DNA of 64,000 nucleotides from Hemerocallis citrina (Eukaryota; Streptophyta; Magnoliopsida; Asparagales; Asphodelaceae). The position numbers and the translations under genes are program-made. The notes beneath the pieces were generated by a model. The model made no database searches, was not told the DNA's origin, and was given only the letters and a program-made list of their open reading frames with translations. Below, in pieces: positions 11,313 to 21,629 of the stretch. Where the stretch lies: contig CM030361.1 in the NCBI GenBank assembly GCA_017893485.1, positions 142,910,941 to 142,974,940 on the forward strand. The letters are read 5' to 3'. Within the stretch, counting starts at the first letter, position 1, and each line of letters starts with the position of its first letter.

Positions 11313-11514
11313 TGTTGAAATATAGTAAGTGCTATTGTGTATATTCTGTTTCCTAATTTATAGGAAACAGATTCCCCAAATCTCTCACTCCACAATCTTC
11401 TCTCAATCTCCTTTCTTCTCTTCCAAGAATGTAATCCTTATATATAGATGTATACAGTAAAGAATAAAGAAGAATACGAATAATAATTATTTTTTCCCAA
11501 ACCTGATTTCAATA
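11313..11514 (+). repeat. Copia 3' LTR
   Basis: Begins TGTTGAAATATAG and ends GATTTCAATA, then GAGAA. A purine-rich stretch (TTGAAGGTGAA) precedes it and would act as the polypurine tract. Confidence 0.9.
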
Positions 11515-11519
11515 GAGAA
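11515..11519. repeat. Target-site duplication of the copia element (right)
   Basis: GAGAA, matching 6662-6666. Confidence 0.85.
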
Positions 11520-11680
11520 GACCTAAACTTACTTGGGTGGAAACGGTAAGAAAATATATGATAGCTTGTGACCTTACATCAGATGTTGCGCTAAACCGAG
11601 TTGAATGGAAAACCATGATTCATGTAGCCAACCCCAACTAGTTTAGAAAAAGGCTTTGTTGTTGTTGTTGTTGTTGTTGA

Positions 11681-11695
11681 ATAATTATTTACGAA
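11681..11695. repeat. Right target-site duplication of the RTE LINE
   Basis: ATAATTATTTACGAA, exact match to 3663-3677, immediately after the (GTT)n tail (about 11656-11680). Confidence 0.9.
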
Positions 11696-12239
11696 ACTGT
11701 CATTCATACAAAATAAATGTTCATGTTGTTGGAGTAATTTGTGAAAAGTGGGATCTTAAAAAAAGAAGATACGCATCTAGTAATCACATAATTGAACACG
11801 TGTTGCAATTTTTTTCAGATTTGAATTGACCTTTACACGTGCAATATATGTGTCATTAAATGTGTTATATTAAACTTTATAAGTAAGGGTTTTTTTAGAT
11901 ATTAGTCCATTTTGAAACATGTATTTCCAAATTGTTCTATATTTCAAGTTATTGGCTATTAGGTCCCATAATTGAGCTAATAATTATGAAATTAGTTATT
12001 GTGGTAGATTAACCACGGATTTCTCCTCAAATCACCGTTATGCTTAACATAAATCTTTATCATTTTCTTAACTGTTACAAAATTCTTTATAAACTTTCTT
12101 TTACAATAAACTGAATTGATTGAGAGGCACAGAAAATAGTGAAGAGAATAGGAGAGGAAGAAAATCCAACAAGAAAATAAAATTAAATAAATAACAACTT
12201 ACGAACAAACCAAATAATATGCAACAAGGAAGAGTAGTC

Positions 12240-12996
12240 GAGGCTTGTGTATCACACAATGTCCTTAAAACAGATTTCGCCTCTTCCGGTTGCTGGATTG
12301 TGCGTAGGCGTCTGTCTCCAAGGATGCAACGACTAGAGTGTTCACGTAGGCATCACGTAACACCCTCGAACCGACCGATAGCGTGAGAACTCTATCACCG
12401 ACTTACCAAACAGCAGGACCGGAGAACGGAACATAACTAAACTAAACAGAAAAGAAAGAAGATGATTTTCGGTGCAAGGAAGAAAGAGAGAGGGGGAGCT
12501 CTATATATAGAGTCGGGGTTAGAGCTTGTAATGGCAGACAAAGATATGAATGCCTACAGTGTAACGACAGACAATGTATTGAATGCATAGACTATAACGG
12601 CAGACAACATTTAATGCCCTGAATGCCACAGTGTAATGGCAGACAGACACTTGAATGTGTACAATATAACGACAGACAAAATGTTTAATACTGCGCTGAA
12701 ACGGCAGACAAAACCGTTTCTGCATTTTTAACAGCCATTTACAAAAAGAAAAAATCAAAACTTCAGCAAAAGGTGGCTCTGCACGAGGTGGAGTTATGTC
12801 GGTCCGGCATTCGTGTCCGCAGGACGTTTGGGCGCACACAAGTCGCATGTAATCCGGTCCGAGATTTTCACCCCCCCTACGTGCGTGAGAGAGAGCCTCT
12901 CTTCTAGCTATCTTACAATGCTTAGAAGAAGGTTACTATATATCCTCTTCTAATTCCCTTGATTTTTCCGATATGGGACTATGTCCCCACAACCCT
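12240..12996 (-). repeat. Minus-strand LTR-like segment (copia type?)
   Basis: On the minus strand it opens TGTGGGGACATAGTCCCATA (12996 downward) and has a TATA box ACTCTATATATAGAGC (near 12485-12500). A leader with AGTCGGTGATAGAGTTCTC and the word GGTTCGAGGGTGTTACGTG follows. This layout resembles LTRs of plant copia elements. No flanking primer site or second LTR is visible. The exact 3' end is uncertain. Confidence 0.45.
12530..12720. repeat. Degenerate repeat of an AACGGCAGACAA word
   Basis: Variants of GTAACGGCAGACAA (AATGGCAGAC, TAACGACAGAC, ATAACGGCAGAC, TAATGGCAGAC, AAACGGCAGAC) occur six times, about every 25-50 bp, often next to GAATGC. They sit upstream of the TATA box of the minus-strand LTR-like segment, so they may be enhancer repeats. 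Confidence 0.6.
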
Positions 12997-13619
12997 TTTT
13001 CAAGAATGAAAATGTCTCACTTTGAGAGACAATTTCTCATTCACCCCTTAACCGTTTTTAGCAAATTAATATACGATTTTGATCTACTCACGAAGGAGAA
13101 CACAAATCAATCAAGATCTCTTAATAATTCATTGAGGATCTTACTCAAAAAATTGCTCAAAAACTGGTTCGTAAATGGTGTATAAAATATCCATTTTCTA
13201 CCAGTAACACCCCTATTTTATTCCTACTGTCTTATCACCAACAGTTACTTTTGACTAAAACACCTATTATAAATGAGTTTCTCTCCCAAAAATTTCACTA
13301 CCTCGGAAAAATACCATAAACTCTACTCCTTTAGTCCCACAAATGCAATATATAAAAATATTTGGCTCTTTTGTCACGCCTAGTAAGTTAATTAATTATG
13401 GTTAAGATAAATTTGGACATAAATCATTAATAAGAGACTTATTTAGTTTAATAGGGCTCAATTAAGAGACCTAATAGCAAATAATGTGAAAATAGGAGCT
13501 AAATTGGAAATATACGTTTCAAAAGGGACTAATATCTAAAAATTTCTAAACTTAATAATTTTTTGGTACATATGCACAACGCGTGCCTCTCTTTTGCCTT
13601 AAATGACAACAATAAGGGT

Positions 13620-13945
13620 ATTTTCGATTAAGGGTGTAAAATTAACAGGACGGTCCGTCGTCCGTCCGAGTCTGGCTCGAGAAATTGCCCGACCGTGGAC
13701 CGTCCGAACTATTATATAAACCGAACTTGAACAAAATATTAGGTCCGATGTTTTACCGAGCTCGAGCGGGACATAAGTCTATCCGAGTATTATTGAGGTC
13801 TGATGCTTTACCGAACCAAATCCGGACTATAAAATTTTTGTCCGACTTGGACTGAGCCGGACATAAGCCCGTCCTAGTAGAATTTCGCTCCGAGCTTGAA
13901 CATATGGTTGTCCGGTCCCATCTGATCCGATTTACAGCCCTATTT
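13620..13945. repeat. GC-rich short repeat with inverted ends
   Basis: Starts near AAGGGTGTAAAATTAAC and ends near TTTACAGCCCTA, which are partial inverse copies. The interior is full of GTCCG/CCGAG words (GGACGGTCCGTCGTCCGTCC, CGAGCTCGAGCGGG). It is a common style of plant non-autonomous repeat. A similar GGGTCGG-rich stretch lies at 27670-27840. Confidence 0.45.
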
Positions 13946-14429
13946 TCGATATTGTTAGTGGTAATGTCGTATTATTGGGAATGCAATAATGTGTACCAAA
14001 AGTGGGATTAGAAGATTCTTAGAGTACTACGTACTATACCAAACAAAGTAATGTAGTATTCCAAAGAATACTCATTCCCTTCCTCTCATTTTCAGGAATA
14101 TATGAATCTCATGAATTTTCCAATCCGTGTATCAAACACCCTCAAAATTGTTTATAATATTATACAATAATTAACTTTCGTTTTGACATTATAGACTAAA
14201 TTATCGATCTCACAACTAACACAACAAACTAATAAACACATATACACAACTAATACAACAAAAGCTAATAAACACATATACATAATTCATGAATTTGCTG
14301 AACTTCATATAAAATTTAGTAATCTGTAGCAAAAACTTCATCTAAAACAGTAGATCAATAATCCATAAGTTCGAAGAAATAATCGTCCAAGAAAAAACGA
14401 CAAAACTCAACAAAAACAATCAGCATCAC

Positions 14430-14555
14430 AGCTGATGGTCGACTGTCATGTTAGTTCAAAAGGGCGACAGTCGACTATCATGCTAAATTTCCAAAAGTAA
14501 AGAGTTGACAGTCGACTGACATCTTTAGTGCAAATTTCGAGCAGTCGACTGATAA
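14430..14555. repeat. Four spaced copies of a CAGTCGACTG-type palindrome
   Basis: GGTCGACTGTCATG, CAGTCGACTATCATG, CAGTCGACTGACATC and CAGTCGACTGATAA occur about 35-40 bp apart. The core AGTCGACT is a perfect 8-bp palindrome. Confidence 0.75.
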
Positions 14556-14762
14556 AAAAAAAGCGCTTTGAATTTCGTGCACTTCACAATTGATACTTCG
14601 ATTATAATCTTTAAAAGCATGAATTCAAAAGATTAAAATCTCGAGATGATCAAATATAACTTGTCTAATATTCTGGAGTTTATAAATCAAATCAAACTTT
14701 CATCAAATCCATAAAAGAGTATTTTTTTCATCGAATTTCTTCAAATCAGGAATAGGCATGTG

Positions 14763-14815
<53 letters not shown>
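14763..14815. repeat. (TA)n(TG)n microsatellite
   Basis: About 13 nt of TA repeat followed by 41 nt of TG repeat. Confidence 0.97.
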
Positions 14816-14817
<2 letters not shown>

Positions 14818-16212
14818 GTGCATAAGCATCAGTTAAAAGCATCAAGAATCCCTGTTTATGAATAATATTTTGTTTAATTACATCTCAGTAATCAATATGA
14901 TTTAATGATCCACATAAAAACATCACAAAACTCAAAAATCCAAGTTTTCGGCTGAATACCATCAGACTCGAAATCAACCCCAATTCAAAACTTCCAAACT
15001 TAATCTTTTGATTCTAAAAACCTCTTTGCAACTTGTTATGCACATATACAACTAGTTAGATTAATTTTCCCATGATTATATGCATCTACAACATTCATTT
15101 AGTCAAGTTCTTCTCAACAAAATATCGAAAACAGATCATATGTATATGTATATACAGTAAAGACCCTTCTTTATTCATCTATATGCATTATACCTCATAA
15201 AATCAGTAAGAATATGAAAGAAAACAACATACCCATGATTCATACTAAGTTCTTAACAATCTCAAGTCAACTATATAGAAATTTTATTCACCAATTGCAT
15301 TACATTCATAAAAGTTCCACTTTTAATTATCTATCCATCTATATATTCATTATGCCATCATACAATCATCAAACATGCATCCTACTTGGAAAATCTTCAT
15401 ATTTAGCATGCACAGAACAACAACAAATCAAACATATGTCACTCACCTTATTGAAGAATCGACGTAAGTAATAAAGAATAAAGAAAAAACCCTTCTTTTC
15501 GCAAAAATCCAAGATCCTCGCTTCGAAACTCCAAGAAAACTAATAATAAAATATACTTTTGTTTTGTGCAGAGGAGGGACGGCTGTGGCAGCCCTCTAAA
15601 TAGGCCAAAATCTGGAGTATTTGGGTTTTGAAAGGATTTTGCAAAATATTCCTTTAGAATATATCTTTACACATATAGATCATTTATACTAGGTAATTAG
15701 ATTAACCAATTTATTTGAGATTTAAAACAAAAGTAACCTCCCAGATCTGGCCGGCACCTATATCAAATCAGAAAAATCAATTTTGTAATTTTTTGCCTTC
15801 AAGTGGCAATTTTGCAAAAAGACCCTTCTTTAATAAATTAGCAAAATAAACTGAATCTATTAGACCAAAAAATAAACTCTTTACCTTTAAGTTGGCCAAC
15901 CATCATGCTCAGCCTAGAAAACCGTAAATCTGGAGTTTTTACTCCAAGTGGTAATTTTGCACAAAAGCCCATCTTTTTGTGATATTTACAAACATGCCAA
16001 ATAAATATATAAAAAATCCAGAAAATTCATAAATAATACCTACTAACAAATATTAGGTTTCCCCAAAATAATTTCTGACTTTGAGTTTTCCAAGAAAATA
16101 TTTGCACTTGCAAAAAGATAAATTCCAGAAAAAATGTTTATTGAATCACCAAATATCATTTTAATTTATTTATTAATCTCAAAAAAATTATTTAAAATTT
16201 TAGGGTACTACA

Positions 16213-17102
16213 AATAGTCTCCGGAATTACCTGCGGTGTGGGATTGATCTTTGGACTTATCGGGATCGAAGCGACGCTCATGGGGTATTCGTGTGATGAG
16301 GCACCATAGCTTGCGGTATGGGGTATTCTCGAAAATTCTCAGGTGTGAGTGAAATAGTCTTCGGAATTATCTGTGGATAAAGATTGACCTCCAAAATTAT
16401 CGGGGCATGGGCTAGATACTCACAGTTTATCTTAATCTCGTAATAGTCATCGTAGTAGGATTAGTTGCATAACGAGGGATTTAAACCCTACAAAGTGGAG
16501 AACAATAAGGGCTTGCACCGGACCTATGTATTGTGGAATGCATAGAATCTGACAAGTATGCATTAGAGAGTCATCATACTACCTTTTTGTTTTCCTGACT
16601 GGTATTATGCATGATGTATTCTATTTTTCCTACACTTGACACTTAGCCTAGTTTCACTTAATGTTCTATGCTTTATTTATCGTCATTTCATATTTCATTG
16701 GTTACTACTGTGGGAATGTGTTGATTATGAATTTATTCTTTATGTTTCATTTAAATTGTATTTTCTTTTAATGTCACTCACACCGTTATGGCTGACCCCT
16801 GTAGTTTTGGAGGTTAGGGTAATCTCTAGCTTCATGATTTACAGGTAGGCACCATTAGCTTGGGATTGGATGCATGTGGTAGAACGACAATATGGCTTAT
16901 GCAAATTGTAAAAGAATATGTTGTAAAAGAAAGAAAATGTAATTCAAGGTATTTAGTTTTCCGTTGTGCTATGTAAAGAATTGATGTAATAAAAGTTTTA
17001 AATTATTCTGTGTTTTGGCTATGTTTACTATTACATTGAGGTAGATGTTGGAAATTATGCCACGTATTTCTGAATTTATTTATTGGAAATTTGGGACGCT
17101 AC
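16213..17102 (+). repeat. 3' half of a long LTR, plus strand
   Basis: Ends GGGACGCTACA at 17102. It shares several blocks with the LTR at 36366-39652: CGACGCTCATGGGGT (cf. CGACGCTCGTGGGGT), the AACCCTACAAAGTGGAGAAC block and ATAAGGGCTTGCACCGGACC followed by a GGAATGCATAGAATC word. It shares TCACTCACACCGTTATGGCT with the LTRs at 44322 and 50769. Its own 5' half is absent; the 5' half of an LTR in the opposite orientation sits directly to its left. It interrupts the protease of the Tat-B element. Confidence 0.75.
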
Positions 17103-17604
17103 AGACAATGGCAGTTCCGTCAATATCCTCTTTCTGGAAGCCTTCCGAGGCCTCAAACTTCCTCGAGATCGTCTCAAGCCTGCTGGATACACACTCCACA
17201 GGTTCTCTGGAGCTCCAGTCCCAATCGAAGGAATAGTTACTCTTGATGTGACCAAAGGAAAAACCCCGACTACCTGGACAGAGGCAATGGACTTCATGGT
17301 CGTCGATGTGAAGGCCGCTTACAATGTTATCTTTGGCCGACCAGGCCTAGCAGTACTTCATGCCATAGCCTCAACCTTTCACATGACAATAAAGTTTCCA
17401 ACCTCTGCAAGAGTAGGAGAAGTCAAAGGAAACCAAGAGACAACTCGGGGGTGCTACACAACCACAATGGGGGGCTCGGTCCCCCCACTTGAACTATTAG
17501 AGCTCTCCCAATGGAAAAGTCAAGTCAATTTCGAACTAGTTAATGAACTCAAGGAGATTTCCCTATTCAAGGAAGGTGGACTTGAAATATTAAGCATCAA
17601 ATAA
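17103..17604 (+). pseudogene. Tat-B protease fragment
   Basis: The frame opens DNGSSVNILFLEAFRG, the aspartic-protease active-site region (D-N-G in place of D-T-G, as in Tat-A at 40820). It continues with TWTEAMDFMVVDVKAAYNVI, the FGRPGL turn and MKFPT-type (here MTIKFPTSARVGEV) blocks. The first active-site base abuts the LTR end, so the N-terminal part was cut off. After codon ILSIK the sequence AAGTACCACGAGGGTGCC matches the integrase C-terminus of Tat-A (55409-55430), which marks a pol deletion near 17600. Confidence 0.85.
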
Positions 17605-17799
17605 AGTACCACGAGGGTGCCTAACACCCTCTTGTAGAAATAGGTTTTCAGTAAGGCCGCCACTAGCGATATGGCCAAAGCATGTAATAAAGGCTCGCAC
17701 CATTGAAGCGGCCACTTAATTTGTTTCAATAAAACTTAGCTTCTTTCTATTAAAAATTATTGCATTCGCCTCATGTCTATCTTTCTGAGTTATGTCTAC

Positions 17800-18180
17800 A
17801 ACTCGTTGAAACCCCCAAACAACAAGTTCGGAGTCCAACACTTGGTTCGACGCCTCTTTAGCCGCTGCAAACAAGCAAAGAGCAGCTCATCATTTTGAAT
17901 TGCTCCTACAACTCGTTGAAATCCCTAAAAAACAAATTTGGAGTCCAACACATGGTTCGACGCCGCTTTAGCCACTTGCAAATAAGCAAGTGCGGAGCAG
18001 CTCACCTTTCGGAATTGCTCCTACAACTCGTTGAAACCCCCAAACAACAAGTTTGGAGTCTAACACTTGGTTCGACGCCGCTTTAGCCACTTGCAAATAA
18101 GCAAGTGCGGAGCAGCTCACCATTCGGAATTGCTCCTACAACTCCTTGATAACTCCGAAATAACTAGTTCGAAGTTCACA
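17800..18180 (+). repeat. Tandem repeat, ~115-bp unit, about 3.3 copies
   Basis: Unit landmarks: CTCGTTGAAACCCCCAAACA, GGAGTCCAACACTTGGTTCG, ACTTGCAAATAAGCAAGTGC and GGAATTGCTCCTACAA. The same family of unit occurs after the integrase of Tat-A (55632-55995), which supports common descent. Confidence 0.9.
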
Positions 18181-18394
18181 ATCATGGCTCGAAATTGCCC
18201 TCACAGCTTACAAGTATGCGGTTTCGGGGCTCAAAACGAACATTCATACTACTCCCACTACTGGTTAAATTTTGCAACAAGCAAGTTCGAAGACCAGCTC
18301 TTTCCAGGGCTATTTCCAAAGTTTTACTTGAACATACTGAATCTAGAGCTCAACTTACTCCTAGAGTTTATCCTTAAACTTGTCTCCCAAGCGG

Positions 18395-19560
18395 CTCTCT
18401 CCTAGAGCCTGGTGATGCTCTTCACTCAGCCCGCCTCCCAAGCAACCTTCTTCCAAGCAAATTCGGAGCTCAAATCCACCCTAGAGTTGCTCCTCAAAGT
18501 TGTCTCCCAAACGGCTCTCTCTTAGAGCTTGGTGATGCTCTTTGCTCTGCTCACCTCCCGAGCGGCCTTCTTCCCAACAAGTTCGGAGCTCAACTCCCCC
18601 CTAGAGTTGCTCCTTAAAGTTGTCTCCCAAACAACTCTCTCTTAGAGCCTGGTGATGCTCTTCGCTCCGCTCGCCTCCCGAGCGGCCTTCATCCCAACAA
18701 GTTTGGAGCTCAACTCTCCCCTAGAGGTTCTCCTCAAAGTTGTCTCTCAACGGTTCTCTCTTAGAGCTTGGTAATGCTCTACGCTCCGCTTGCCTCCCGA
18801 GTAGCCTTCTTCCAAGCAAATTCGGAGCACAACTCCTCCCTAGAGTTGCTCCTCAAACTCGCCTCCCGAACGACTCTCTCCTAGAGCCCGGTGATGCTCT
18901 TCGCTCCGCTCGCCTCCCGAGCGGCTTTCTTCTAGGCGAGTTTGGAGCAGAACTCACCCCTAGAGTTGCTCCTCAAACTCGCCTCACAAACAGCTCTCTC
19001 CTAGAGCCTGGTGATGCTCTTCGCTCCGCTCACCTCCCGAGCGGTCTTCTTCCAAGCGAATTCGAAGCACAACCCCCCTAGAATTTCTCCTCAAACTCGC
19101 ATTCCAAACGGCTCTCTCATAGAGCCTGATGATGCACTTCGCTTTGCTTGCCTTCCGAGTGGCCTTCTTCCAAGCGAATTCGGAGCACAACTCCCCCTAG
19201 AGTTGCTCCTCAAACTCGCTTCCCGAACAGCTCTCTCCTAGAGCCCGGTTATGCTCTTTGCTCCGCTCGTCTTCCGAGCGGCCTTCTTCCAAGCGATTTC
19301 AGAGCACAACTCACCCCTAGAGTTGCTCCTCAAGCTCACATCCAGAATGGCTCTCACCTAGAGCCTGGTCATGCTCTTCGCTCCGCTCGCCTCCCGAGCG
19401 GCCTTCTTCCAAGGGAGTTCGGAGCAAAACTCACCCCTAAAGTTGCTTCTCAAACTCATCTCCCGAATGGCTCTCTCTTAGAGCCTGATGATGCTCTTCG
19501 CTCCTCTCGCCTCCTAAGCGCTCTTTTTTCCAAAAGATTTTGGAGCCTAACTCGTCTAGA
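18395..19560 (+). repeat. Tandem repeat, ~120-bp unit, nearly 10 copies
   Basis: Unit landmarks: GAGCCTGGTGATGCTCTTCG, CTCCGCTCGCCTCCCGAGCG, TTCGGAGCACAACTC and TAGAGTTGCTCCTCAAACTC. Units begin near 18401, 18521, 18641, 18760, 18880, 19000, 19119, 19236, 19356 and 19476. Because 120 is a multiple of three, long repetitive frames stay open; I regard these as chance products, not genes. Confidence 0.93.
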
Positions 19561-19799
19561 GACAATCCCTAAAACACGCCTCCTAGAACGAATCTCCCTA
19601 AGAGTAATGCAAATCTTTTCTCAAACTTTATAGAGGAATAGATATTGCGGGCCTATTTTGACCATGAAGAAGGATGATTCTTCGACAGACTTTTGAAGAG
19701 AAATTGTAGATCTTTGAATCAGCTTCAAAATAATGGGTTAAACGCCTCGATCGGACCTCTGTAGCTCTGGTAAAGCTAGTTACAACACAACTGCGCCGA

Positions 19800-20580
19800 G
19801 CCAACAAATCGTTGACTGGTCAATGGTCAACGATCAAACTGGACACGTGTCAATCAGTCGAACCCCCATAGCACTTCGGTGGCAGGATCCGAGAAAACGT
19901 GTCACCAAGCACAAAATTTCACAAAAAACGGTCAATGGTCAAAGGACATGTGTTGCTCTCGCTTCTTCTGACCGTTCGATCTCTTTGATTTTCGAGCTCA
20001 ATCGTGATCAACAGCCTAGATTTTGCCACATCATCAGCTTCAAAAAGTCAATGGTCAATGTTGACCGAGTCAACGGTCAAACATTGACCGCCACGTCTCG
20101 ACCATCCGAAGCATCGCTGAAGCTCGGTGGCACGCGCCGAGCAAACCTGCCCCCGAACTAGAAAATGGCGAAAAAACTTTGCATCGCGATGCACGCTCGA
20201 TCGTGATCAACGGCTGAGATTCGAAAAAAGGTCAACGGTCAACATTGACCGAGTCAATGGTCAATCGTTGACCGCCATGTGTCGCCAGCACGAGCCGTCT
20301 CAGCGCGATCCGAGCACTTCTGCCACTGAACGGGAATGGAGAGAAAAGTTCTTCCTCCCAATGCGCGCTCGATTGTGATCAACGGCTGAGATTCGCCCAA
20401 AAAATCAACTGTCAATGTTGACCGAGTCAATGGTCAACCGTTGACCGCCACGTGTCGCAAGTGCGAGCCCTCTCAACGCTGTTCGGCGCGATCCGAGCAC
20501 TTCTGCCACCGAACAGGAATTGAGAGAAAAGATATTCCTCCCGATGCGCGCTCGATCGTGATCAACGGTCATGATTAAAT
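19800..20580 (+). repeat. W-box-rich imperfect repeats, ~190-bp unit, about three copies
   Basis: Blocks with CGCTCGATCGTGATCAACGG, GTCAACATTGACCGAGTCAA, TGGTCAACCGTTGACCGCCA and GATCCGAGCACTTCTGCCAC recur near 20000-20150, 20190-20370 and 20365-20575. Each holds several TTGACC/GGTCAA words, the core bound by WRKY factors. The stretch lies upstream of the 3' LTR of Tat-B. Confidence 0.8.
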
Positions 20581-21032
20581 CATGGTAATTTCTTTTACTT
20601 AATTATTAAATCGAATTAATTATTTAAAAATTCCGAAAAATAATAAAAATTTCTAAGAAAATTAATTTAAAATTCTCAAAATAATTTTTAATTCAAAAAA
20701 ATATTTTTATATTTCAAAAATAATTATTTTATTTTTAGAATAATTAATAAAATTCAAAATTTTATTTTTAAATTTTGGAAAATAAATTTAAAAAATTCAA
20801 AAAAATTGATTAAAAATTGGGGGAAAATTTGAAAAATCTAAAAAAAAATAAAAAAAATTCCAAAAAATTCTGAGAATGATTCTGGGTATTTTGCAAGCTC
20901 AGAAAATCACCGTTACACCTCGAGCAAGATTCGAACTCCTCCGAGAACGCCGATAAATTCTATAAGCCATTAAAAACGGGCGAACTATTCCCCAAAGGAT
21001 GGGAAACTCAGTTTTCAGTAATGGGGGGCTTG
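20581..21032 (+). other. AT-rich tract and polypurine tract before the Tat-B 3' LTR
   Basis: 20581-20870 is A/T-only-like sequence with no features. After it come the pre-LTR sequence (CGAGCAAGATTCGAACTCC near 20922, also present at 63387-63405 in Tat-A) and the purine tract AATGGGGGGCTTG (about 21020-21032) abutting the LTR. Confidence 0.7.
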
Positions 21033-21629
21033 TGATATGGCTAAAAATAGAACCAAATCGGGATTGTTCAAATCGGACACGAATCTTGAAGTTCCTAGGG
21101 GTAAAACGGCAATTTCCACCGCAATCGGGTCCGAAATGGGAACTGAGTCTTTTCCAAGCCTAATAACCCCAAAACGGGTTTGTCCTACTGGGTAAGGGTG
21201 ACGACCCATTACAAACCAGCCCAGGATATTTAAAGAGTAATTCAAATACATGATTATCTCTAAGAGACGGTTTGAACCAAAACTCTTATCAGGAAACGAT
21301 TTAAACTCTGTTTCTTATCCAGAAACACAGGGATATAGAGATAAATGATTATCTCTAAACTGTCTTTGAAGGCGACTATAAATACCCCTCTCCCCCACCA
21401 TAAGAAGGTAATCAATAATTTTTTCACAAAGCGCTCTTTCATAATCTTCCTGATTACTGACTTAAGCGTCAGAGAGTTCGTTGCCGAGATCCATCCCAGT
21501 GTTTCGAACTTTTTACAGGTTAGCGGAGAAACATTCAAATTCCGGCAAGAAGTCAACAGGTTGGCTTTTATTGTTTCTAGAAGAGTTCACAAATCATCTG
21601 TTGCTCCCACACCAAAATCAGCAACAACA
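21033..21629 (+). repeat. Tat-B 3' LTR (597 bp)
   Basis: Starts TGATATGGCTAAAAATAGAA and ends AGCAACAACA. Aligned landmarks with the Tat-A LTR: GGGGTAAAACGGCAATTTCC, ACTATAAATACCCC (TATA box, about 21375-21388), TTTCATAATCTTCCTGATTA and GTGTTTCGAACTTTTTACAG. Next to it, GCAGG followed by Reina integrase sequence marks the insertion point. Confidence 0.88.

Larger units (their letters stand above)
6667..11514 (+). mobile_element. Ty1/copia LTR retrotransposon, complete but degenerate
   Basis: A 4,848-bp element with short LTRs (201 and 202 bp), an initiator-Met-type primer site, a zinc knuckle, protease, integrase, RT and RNase H in copia order, and a GAGAA duplication. It lies inside the RTE LINE. 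I counted about 15 differences between the two LTRs, so the insertion is old. The open frame is broken many times, though RNase H is intact over 258 codons. The gag core is missing or unrecognisable. Confidence 0.95.
3678..11680 (+). mobile_element. RTE-type non-LTR retrotransposon (LINE), split by a copia insertion
   Basis: The LINE body is 3678-6666 plus about 11520-11680 (about 3.15 kb), close to the usual RTE length. The 5' region carries the typical plant RTE leader (GTCATTGTCTGTCCCAAGCC). An endonuclease and a reverse transcriptase follow, and the 3' end is AACCCCAACTAGTTTAG followed by a (GTT)n tail, the hallmark of plant RTE elements. The 15-bp duplications at 3663-3677 and 11681-11695 show target-primed insertion. 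The coding region has many stops and frameshifts, so the copy is old and inactive. The copia element at 6667-11514 inserted near its 3' end. Confidence 0.92.
11890..13545. mobile_element. Element or segment bounded by ~95-bp inverted repeats
   Basis: TTTTAGATATTAGTCCATTT, then TTGAAACATGTATTTCCAAA and CTATTAGGTCCC (11890-11985), are mirrored at 13452-13545 as GAGACCTAATAG, TTGGAAATATACGTTTC and GGGACTAATATCTAAAAATT. The 1.65-kb segment holds an LTR-like stretch (12240-12996) but no transposase. It may be a Mutator-type non-autonomous element that later received the LTR, or two independent copies in opposite orientation. Confidence 0.5.
14000..16212 (-). repeat. 5' half of a long LTR, minus strand
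   Basis: Read on the minus strand it begins TGTAGTACCCTAAAATTTTA (16212 downward), the typical start of long gypsy LTRs. It has a TATA-like CTATTTAGAGGGC near 15604-15592 and a splice-donor-like AATAAGGTGAGTGAC (donor at 15446). The 3' end is not identified, and 14000 is an arbitrary lower limit. At 16212 it abuts the 3' half of an LTR lying on the plus strand. Confidence 0.5.
17103..21629 (+). mobile_element. Tat-B: internally deleted Tat-type gypsy element (3' part)
   Basis: It contains a protease remnant, a jump to the last codons of the integrase, two tandem arrays, a repeat-rich 3' region and a 3' LTR beginning TGATATGGCTAAAAATAG. Every part except the repeats has a close counterpart in Tat-A (34835-64000). 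RT, RNase H and integrase are missing. The LTR half at 16213-17102 interrupts it on the left. On the right it is inserted in the 3' end of the Reina-type element. Confidence 0.82.

Noticed and set aside
12519..12848. 109-codon minus-strand frame
   Set aside because: Consists of the repeated CGGCAGACA word upstream of an LTR-like TATA box; repetitive cysteine/valine pattern is a by-product.
13372..16212. Complete minus-strand solo LTR from TGTAGTACCC (16212) to GGCGTGACA (13372)
   Set aside because: The ends look suitable, but the flanks (TCTTT and AATAG) do not match as a target duplication, and the left end overlaps an inverted-repeat arm.
18740..19633. Long repetitive plus-strand frames with 40-residue repeats
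   Set aside because: They come from the 120-bp tandem unit, a multiple of three; no domain and no supporting context.
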